Source of the DNA: Nitrospirota bacterium
GTDB lineage: Bacteria > Nitrospirota > JAOUDF01
Direction of reading: 5' to 3'
Length of the DNA stretch: 11,095 bases
Assembly: GCA_029859385.1 (NCBI GenBank)
Contig: JAOUDF010000066.1
Coordinates: forward strand, 1-11,095
This document shows positions 6,412 to 11,095 of this stretch, piece after piece. Under the pieces are notes generated by a model. The model was not told the DNA's origin. It saw only the letters and a program-made list of their open reading frames with translations, and ran no database searches. Numbering within the stretch: the stretch's first letter is position 1; each line of letters begins with the position of its first letter. The position numbers were made by a program, and so were the translations under genes.

Positions 6412-6939
6412 CTAGTTCTCTACGATGGTCACCTTGGTCATCTTGTCGCCGACCTTTATCTGCTTGACCACGTCCATCCCCTCGATGACATAACCGAAGA
6501 CGGCGTAGTTCATGTCGAGGAACGACGTGGGGGCGAGGGTGATATAGAACTGGCTCGACGCGCTGTCGGGGTTCTGGGAGCGGGCCATGGCGAGGGTCCC
6601 TTCCCGGTCGTGCTTCAGGCTGGGGGAGACTTCGAGCTTGATGGTCTTGCCCGAACCGCCGGTGCCGTTGCCCTTGGGGTCGCCGCCCTGGATGACGAAG
6701 CGGGGCTCAACCCGGTGGAAGGTGAGGCCGTCGTAGAACCCCTTCTGGGCCAGTTCTATGAAGTTGCCGGTGGTGATAGGGGCATCCTGCTCCGCCAGTG
6801 TGCACTTGATGATCCCCTTTTCGGTCTCTATTACGGCAATACGGTTGCTCATCTTTCCCCCTGTCTTCTTGTCCGCCGCGCAGGCGAAATTCGTGGTTAG
6901 TGTTACGGCAAGAAAGGCTATCAGTAATATTCTCTTCAT
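6412..6939 (-). CDS. Secreted cyclophilin-type peptidyl-prolyl cis-trans isomerase
   Basis: It catalyses cis-trans isomerisation at prolyl bonds and assists protein folding outside the cytoplasm. The start is the ATG at 6939, preceded by AAAGGAG at a good distance; the open frame runs further upstream but without a ribosome site. Of 175 residues, 1-21 form a Sec signal peptide (MKR, then a hydrophobic core, then ACA before ADKK), so the mature protein is periplasmic. Cys20 is not in a good lipobox, so lipidation is unlikely. Cyclophilin motifs: FHRV with catalytic Arg77, FVIQGGDP (81-88), GTLAMARS, the NPDSASSQFYI block (123-133) and LDMNYAVFGYV (141-151). This is the short, single-domain bacterial PpiA/PpiB type. 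It has its own promoter and is monocistronic. Confidence 0.93.
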   Translation of the reverse strand: MKRILLIAFLAVTLTTNFACAADKKTGGKMSNRIAVIETEKGIIKCTLAEQDAPITTGNFIELAQKGFYDGLTFHRVEPRFVIQGGDPKGNGTGGSGKTIKLEVSPSLKHDREGTLAMARSQNPDSASSQFYITLAPTSFLDMNYAVFGYVIEGMDVVKQIKVGDKMTKVTIVEN

Positions 6940-6984
6940 GGTGCGCTCCTTTCGTTGATCATGTTGGGCAAAACAGTGGGGCAG

Positions 6985-7014
6985 AGTATAGAAACTGAAG
7001 GGGAGTGTTGTCAA
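6985..7014 (-). promoter_or_regulatory. Sigma-70 promoter of the isomerase gene
   Basis: On the - strand TTGACA (7014-7009, perfect -35), an 18-base spacer and TATACT (6990-6985, five of six) form a strong housekeeping promoter. Transcription would start near 6978, giving a leader of about 40 bases that includes the AAAGGAG ribosome site. Confidence 0.75.
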
Positions 7015-7041
7015 AAGAAAAGTGTCCGCGAGAAAATGGGG

Positions 7042-7071
7042 TTGACCGCACAAGGCTCTTTGGGTTATAAA
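7042..7071 (+). promoter_or_regulatory. Sigma-70 promoter of the tRNA-Thr gene
   Basis: TTGACC (7042-7047), then 17 or 18 bases, then TTATAA or TATAAA (7065-7071). The start would fall near 7078, about a dozen bases before the mature tRNA 5' end. It is divergent from the isomerase promoter less than 30 bases away. Confidence 0.7.
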
Positions 7072-7090
7072 ACCGTGCAAACTGATGCAG

Positions 7091-7166
<76 letters not shown>

Positions 7167-7194
7167 GTAACTCCCTCCTCTTCAACTCTTTCTT

Positions 7195-7222
7195 TTGTAT
7201 TTTTCGTACGATCCGTTATCAT
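7195..7222 (+). promoter_or_regulatory. Weak candidate promoter before the glycosyltransferase operon
   Basis: TTGTAT (7195-7200), a 16-base spacer and TATCAT (7217-7222; five of six to the -10 consensus). Transcription would begin within a few bases of the ATG at 7231, so the mRNA would be nearly leaderless. Read-through from the tRNA promoter is the alternative, since no hairpin terminator follows the tRNA. Confidence 0.3.
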
Positions 7223-7230
7223 ACCGCGTC

Positions 7231-9216
7231 ATGAAGATTGCTCTCGTCATAAAGGAGTTTGACCCTCACAAGGGCGGGGCCGAGCGCTATGCATGCCTCT
7301 TGGCCAAAGGGCTGGCCGACCGGAAGCACAGGGTTCATGTATTCGCCAATCAGTGGGAGGCGATCGACCCGCGCCTGACCTTTCACCATGTCCCCATGGT
7401 CCGCTGGAACTCGCTGTTGAAGGTGATCTCCTTTCCCATGAACGCGCATTTCCTGCTGATGGAAGAGGAGTTCGACATAGTTCACGGTCTGGCCCCGCTC
7501 TGGGAGCAGGATGTCTACCGTATCGGCGAAGGGCTTCATGTAGACGCCCTGCGGCTGCGCTACCCGTCGCTGGCTGCCCGCTTCATGCGCTACCTGAACC
7601 CGAAGCACCTGGCCATTCTCTGGCTCGAGCGGATGATGTTCAGGCCGGGCCACTGCCGCAAGGTGATCACCAACTCCCGGATGTGCGGCAACCGGGTGCA
7701 GGAACTCTACGGCGTGCCGGAATGCGATGTTGAGGTTGCTTACAACGGCGTCGATACGGCGGTATGCAATCCCCGGGCGCGGGACCGGTACAGGGAGGAG
7801 GCTCGGAGGGAGCTTGCTTTCAGCGGAACCGACGTGGTACTTCTCTTCGTCTCCATGGATTTTGTGCGCAAGGGGCTGCCCTTTCTTCTGGAGGCCCACG
7901 GCCGCTTGAAAGCTGAAGGCGTCGCCCTGAAGACGCTGGTGGTGGGCAAGGGGAGAGTGGACGAATTCAAGGCCCTGGCGGAGAGGCTGGGCATTGGCGG
8001 CGAGGTCACTTTTGTGGCGCCGACGAAGGAGCCGCAGCGTTACTATGCGGCAGGGGATTGCCTTGTTCTTCCAACACTTTACGACCCGTTCTCTAATGTA
8101 TGCCTTGAGGCTATGGCCTGCGGCCTTCCGGTGATCACCACCCGGCAGAACGGCGCCTCGGAGTTGATTGATGAGGGGGAGAACGGCTGCGTCATCGACG
8201 AGGGGCGGGATGTCGAATCGCTCTGTGCGGCCATCACCCGCTGCCTGCCCGCGGACAACCTTCGGCAGATGGGGGCGAGGGCGGCAGAGAAGGCCCGGCG
8301 GTACACGGTTGAGCGGAATGTGGAGCAGGTCGAGGCGCTCTATGAAGAGCTGCTGGCTTCCGGTGACTCGGGCGTTTCTGTCACGGAGCTCAACGGGATT
8401 CTGGTGAACAGCGAGTTTCTCCCCCTGCTCGAAAAGAACGGGCTTTCCTCCTACGACGCGCTGATGGCGGCCCAGGGCGATGCCTTCAAGGATATATCGC
8501 ACCGCTCGGTGACGCGGATATCCGTGCAGGAAAAATCGGGGACGAGAACGCTCTACCTGAAGCGTCACCGGGAAAAGGGCGTTTCCACCGATGATTCCGG
8601 CGGCATGGCGGAGTGGGAGCTTATCAACCGGTTCTGGCAGCACGGTATCCCCACCATGGTGCCGGTGGCTGCGGGGGCGCGGACGAAGGGGGCCGAGACG
8701 GAATCGCTTCTGGTCACCGACGCCCTGGAAGGGTTTCAGCGGATGGAGATATTCATGAGGGACCGGTATGTTCGGCCCCTGAGCAATAAACTGGTGGGTG
8801 AGAAGCGAGAGCTTGTCCGGCTTGCGGCGGAACTCACCCGGAAGATGCACCGCGAGGGGTTTAACCACCGCGATTTCTATCTGACCCACATTATGGTGAA
8901 ACCGCTGGGATACGGCGATTTCGACCTGAGGATCATCGACCTCCAGCGGGTGCAGGAGCGGCGATGGTTCCGCCATCGGTGGCTGGTGAAGGACCTGGCG
9001 TCATTGAACTTTGCCGCCAAAGACTCCTATACTACGCGCACCGACCGCCTCCGGTTCTACCTGGCCTACACCGGGAAGAAGAGGCTGGACAAGGGAGACC
9101 GGGCCTTTATCAGGGCCATACTGGCTAAAACGCAACGGATAAGCGACCACGACGCCAGCGCTACGGCCAGAAAACTGGAGTATGCGGCGAAGGCCAACCG
9201 GTCGGCGACACCATGA
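7231..9216 (+). CDS. Fused GT4 glycosyltransferase and WaaP-like LPS core kinase
   Basis: The 661-residue protein combines two enzymes that are usually separate. Residues 1 to about 385 are a GT-B/GT4 glycosyltransferase: the N-terminal KGGAERYACLLAKGL motif, YNGVD, and the nucleotide-sugar site D285PFSNVCLE293 followed by AMACGLPVI; the first acidic residue of the usual E-x7-E is Asp. It resembles WaaG-type LPS core transferases. Residues about 395-640 are a WaaP/Kdo-kinase fold: LYLKRHREKG (probable ATP-binding Lys), AEWELINRFW, the catalytic loop NHRDFYLTHIMV with Asp548, and IIDLQRV with metal-binding Asp570. It probably adds a core sugar and phosphorylates a core heptose at the cytoplasmic face of the inner membrane (inference). 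ATG 7231 is chosen because family N-termini begin MKIALV; an upstream TTG adds unconserved residues. No Shine-Dalgarno is visible. Its TGA overlaps the next ATG. Confidence 0.9.
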   Translation: MKIALVIKEFDPHKGGAERYACLLAKGLADRKHRVHVFANQWEAIDPRLTFHHVPMVRWNSLLKVISFPMNAHFLLMEEEFDIVHGLAPLWEQDVYRIGEGLHVDALRLRYPSLAARFMRYLNPKHLAILWLERMMFRPGHCRKVITNSRMCGNRVQELYGVPECDVEVAYNGVDTAVCNPRARDRYREEARRELAFSGTDVVLLFVSMDFVRKGLPFLLEAHGRLKAEGVALKTLVVGKGRVDEFKALAERLGIGGEVTFVAPTKEPQRYYAAGDCLVLPTLYDPFSNVCLEAMACGLPVITTRQNGASELIDEGENGCVIDEGRDVESLCAAITRCLPADNLRQMGARAAEKARRYTVERNVEQVEALYEELLASGDSGVSVTELNGILVNSEFLPLLEKNGLSSYDALMAAQGDAFKDISHRSVTRISVQEKSGTRTLYLKRHREKGVSTDDSGGMAEWELINRFWQHGIPTMVPVAAGARTKGAETESLLVTDALEGFQRMEIFMRDRYVRPLSNKLVGEKRELVRLAAELTRKMHREGFNHRDFYLTHIMVKPLGYGDFDLRIIDLQRVQERRWFRHRWLVKDLASLNFAAKDSYTTRTDRLRFYLAYTGKKRLDKGDRAFIRAILAKTQRISDHDASATARKLEYAAKANRSATP

Positions 9217-10322
9217 AACTGCTCAGGGACGGCGCACTTAAAACGATATTTGGCGGGCTCAAGGCCATCTCTCCCCGGAACTCGCCTGAGAGGCGGGATT
9301 ACAAAAACGCCCGGTTCCTCGTCATCAGTACCACCGCCATCGGCGACACCCTGCTGGCTACCCCTGCCATGCGGGCGCTGAAGGAGACCTATCCCGGTTC
9401 CTACGTTGCGGTCCTTGCCCACAAGGGTCGGATGGATATCCTGAAGGGGAACCCCCATGTCGATGAACTGATCTCATTTGAAAAGGGGTGGATTCCTCTC
9501 TGGCAAATGGGGCAGGGGTTGAAAAGACGGGGATTTAACGTGGTCCTGATCTTCCACGGTAATGACCCCTGGACCCTGCCCGTGGCCTGGCTGTCGGGCG
9601 CCCCGGAGATAGTCGGCTACCGGGAGGACACCGAGTTCGATTCCTTCCTGACCCGCATTATTTCCATGCCCGCTGAGGGGAGCCACGCCATCGACCGGAG
9701 ACTGGCACTGAGCCGGGCGGTGGGGGCCGACACGAAAGACCGCAAGCTGGTGCTCCGGCTTACGGAAAGTGAGAGGGCATCGACGGATGATCTTCTCAGT
9801 ATGCTGGAGATTGACAGAAATCGGCCCCTTGTCGGGCTCCAGCCCGGCGCGGCGCGGCCCTACAAGTGCTGGCCCCTCGAGAGGTTCGCAGAACTGGGGA
9901 GGCGCCTTGTGGAGGAGTTGGGTGCCCAGGTTGTCATCACCGGATCGCCGCAGGAGGCGGCCATGGCCGACAGGCTGAAAAAGATGATTGGCGAGGGGGC
10001 GGCCTCCGCGGCCGGCCGGACGGAAATCAGGGGGATGGGGGTGCTCATGGAGCAGATGGCCGCCTACGTGACCAACGACACAGGGCCGATGCACATGGCT
10101 TTTGCGCTGGGGACGCCGACGGTAGCACTGTTCTGTCCCTCGGATGCAGCCTCGCTCGGTCCGTCGGCGGAGCAGGAGAAGCACCGCATGCTGAGCAAGC
10201 CGCTGACCTGCACGCCCTGCATCACGAAGCGCTGCACCGACCCTTTCTGCATGGAGCAGTTTTCAGTGGATGAGGTGGCGGAGGCAGTACGGCAGCTTAT
10301 GAGAACGGGAAAAAACCGATGA
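9213..10322 (+). CDS. GT9 heptosyltransferase-like glycosyltransferase
   Basis: The 369-residue length fits the ADP-heptose:LPS heptosyltransferase family (WaaC/WaaF/WaaQ), which transfers heptose onto the growing LPS inner core in the cytoplasm. Motifs: STTAIGDTLLATPAMRALKETYP (40-62) at the first Rossmann strand, LQPGAARPYKCWPLERFAEL in the middle, VVITGSPQE, and the donor-binding TNDTGPMHMAFALGTPTVALF starting at 287 (Asp289, His294). A Cys cluster near the C-terminus (Cys333, 336, 341, 346) is notable. About 30 residues precede the usual start of the fold and are basic/hydrophobic, perhaps for membrane association. The ATG overlaps the previous stop in ATGA, and the gene's own stop overlaps the next ATG likewise, so the three genes are translationally coupled. 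Acceptor specificity (Hep I, II or III) cannot be read from sequence. Confidence 0.92.
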   Translation: MKLLRDGALKTIFGGLKAISPRNSPERRDYKNARFLVISTTAIGDTLLATPAMRALKETYPGSYVAVLAHKGRMDILKGNPHVDELISFEKGWIPLWQMGQGLKRRGFNVVLIFHGNDPWTLPVAWLSGAPEIVGYREDTEFDSFLTRIISMPAEGSHAIDRRLALSRAVGADTKDRKLVLRLTESERASTDDLLSMLEIDRNRPLVGLQPGAARPYKCWPLERFAELGRRLVEELGAQVVITGSPQEAAMADRLKKMIGEGAASAAGRTEIRGMGVLMEQMAAYVTNDTGPMHMAFALGTPTVALFCPSDAASLGPSAEQEKHRMLSKPLTCTPCITKRCTDPFCMEQFSVDEVAEAVRQLMRTGKNR

Positions 10323-11095
10323 AGATTGCCCTCTACAATGTCACCACGACGGTGACCCACGGCGGTGTGGAGACTTATGTATGGGAGATGGCCCGGGAAC
10401 TGGCCGAAAGGGGACACGACGTCCACGTCATCGGCGGAGAAGGATCTGTGCGGCGGGAGATAGAGGGGGTAAAGGTTCTCACCTTCCCGTTCCGGGACCG
10501 AAAGTCGTTTCCCGGGCTGGGCAGCCGTTACCGGAAGTTTGCCGAAAGGATGAGTTTTGCCAACTACGCGCTGCCGTTCATGAAAAAGGAGCGATACGAC
10601 TTTGTCCTTATCCTTAAGCCCTACGACATGCCCTGGGCCTGGCAACTGAAGCGTTCATGGGGAAAATGCCGCGCCGTGATGTGCAGCCAGGGGACCGACT
10701 TTTTTCCCGGCGACCGCTGGTTCGCGAAAAAGATCGACGGTTTCACCACCTGCAGCAGGTTCAATGGCGGCCGCATTGAAGCGCATTATCATCTTCCTGC
10801 CGAGGTCATCTATAATGGGTTCAACGAGAAAATGTTCCGGCCCCTCTCCCCTGACTCCGAGCTCCGGAAGCAGCTGGGGATCGGGGAAGATGAGCAGGTA
10901 ATCATGTACGCCGGCCGCCTGGTGAAACTGAAGGGGGTTCACTACCTGCTGGATGCCTTCGGCAGCCTGAGGGAACGAGCTTCGCTCAGGCTGGTCATCA
11001 TTGGTGACGGACCGGAACGGGAACCGCTGCGAGAAAAGGCTGTTGCCCTTGGCGTACAAGACAGGGTATTATTCGCCGGGTTCGTCCCGAATCAG
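10319..11095 (+). CDS. GT4 glycosyltransferase (3' end missing)
   Basis: An open frame runs from the ATG at 10319, which overlaps the previous gene's stop (ATGA), to the window end: 259 residues with no stop. The N-terminus MKIALYNVTTTVTHGGVETYVWEMARELAERGHDV has the GT4 Gly-Gly motif and GT-B first-domain pattern. Later come VMCSQGTD, TTCSRFNGG, VIYNGFNEKMFRP (the acceptor/donor domain hinge), and MYAGRLVKLKGVHYLLDAF and IIGDGPEREPLREKA, typical of the start of the nucleotide-sugar-binding domain. The E-x7-E motif would lie past the end. It is probably the next LPS core or surface-glycan sugar transferase of this operon; the sugar is unknown. Confidence 0.92.
   Translation, partial: MKIALYNVTTTVTHGGVETYVWEMARELAERGHDVHVIGGEGSVRREIEGVKVLTFPFRDRKSFPGLGSRYRKFAERMSFANYALPFMKKERYDFVLILKPYDMPWAWQLKRSWGKCRAVMCSQGTDFFPGDRWFAKKIDGFTTCSRFNGGRIEAHYHLPAEVIYNGFNEKMFRPLSPDSELRKQLGIGEDEQVIMYAGRLVKLKGVHYLLDAFGSLRERASLRLVIIGDGPEREPLREKAVALGVQDRVLFAGFVPNQ

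Noticed and set aside
7219..8976. 585-residue open frame on the - strand inside the glycosyltransferase/kinase gene
   Set aside because: It is antisense to a gene with two complete sets of catalytic motifs; its translation is Arg/His/Pro-rich with no recognisable domain, typical of the shadow frame of a GC-rich gene.

Overview
The window reads as chromosomal DNA from a Gram-negative, moderately GC-rich bacterium, most likely a deltaproteobacterium of the Geobacter/Desulfuromonadia type. This is inferred from three things: many stand-alone receivers and hybrid kinases, a textbook sigma-54 (-24/-12) promoter, and heptosyltransferase-like and LPS-kinase-like enzymes for an outer-membrane lipopolysaccharide core. 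No database comparison was possible, so the taxonomy is a judgement.

Left part (1-4692), signal transduction, all on the + strand. It opens with the 3' part of a NarL/FixJ-type response regulator. Next comes a 307-residue protein with a degenerate receiver followed by a helical domain resembling the KaiA/RsbU fold. Then follow a soluble hybrid histidine kinase (PAS-HisKA-HATPase-REC-REC), a single-domain receiver and an Hpt phosphotransfer protein. The last three are packed as an operon with 3-nt spacing and an 8-nt overlap. They supply every part of a multistep phosphorelay except a DNA-binding output, which the NarL protein could provide. The pseudo-receiver plus KaiA-like protein is the most unusual item here.

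Middle part (4693-7166), small independent units. A perfectly spaced sigma-54 promoter drives a 103-residue single-pass membrane protein of unknown function. Homoserine kinase (thrB, threonine biosynthesis) follows on the + strand and converges on a secreted cyclophilin-type peptidyl-prolyl isomerase on the - strand; a strong hairpin terminator lies between them. The isomerase promoter and a tRNA-Thr(CGU) promoter are divergent.

Right part (7231-11095), envelope glycan synthesis, + strand. A glycosyltransferase fused to a WaaP-like LPS kinase, a GT9 heptosyltransferase-like enzyme and a second GT4 glycosyltransferase (cut by the window end) are linked by two ATGA stop/start overlaps. This is a translationally coupled operon, most likely for LPS core assembly and phosphorylation. 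Base composition rises from about 50% GC in sampled stretches of the signalling half to nearly 70% in parts of the glycosyltransferase half.
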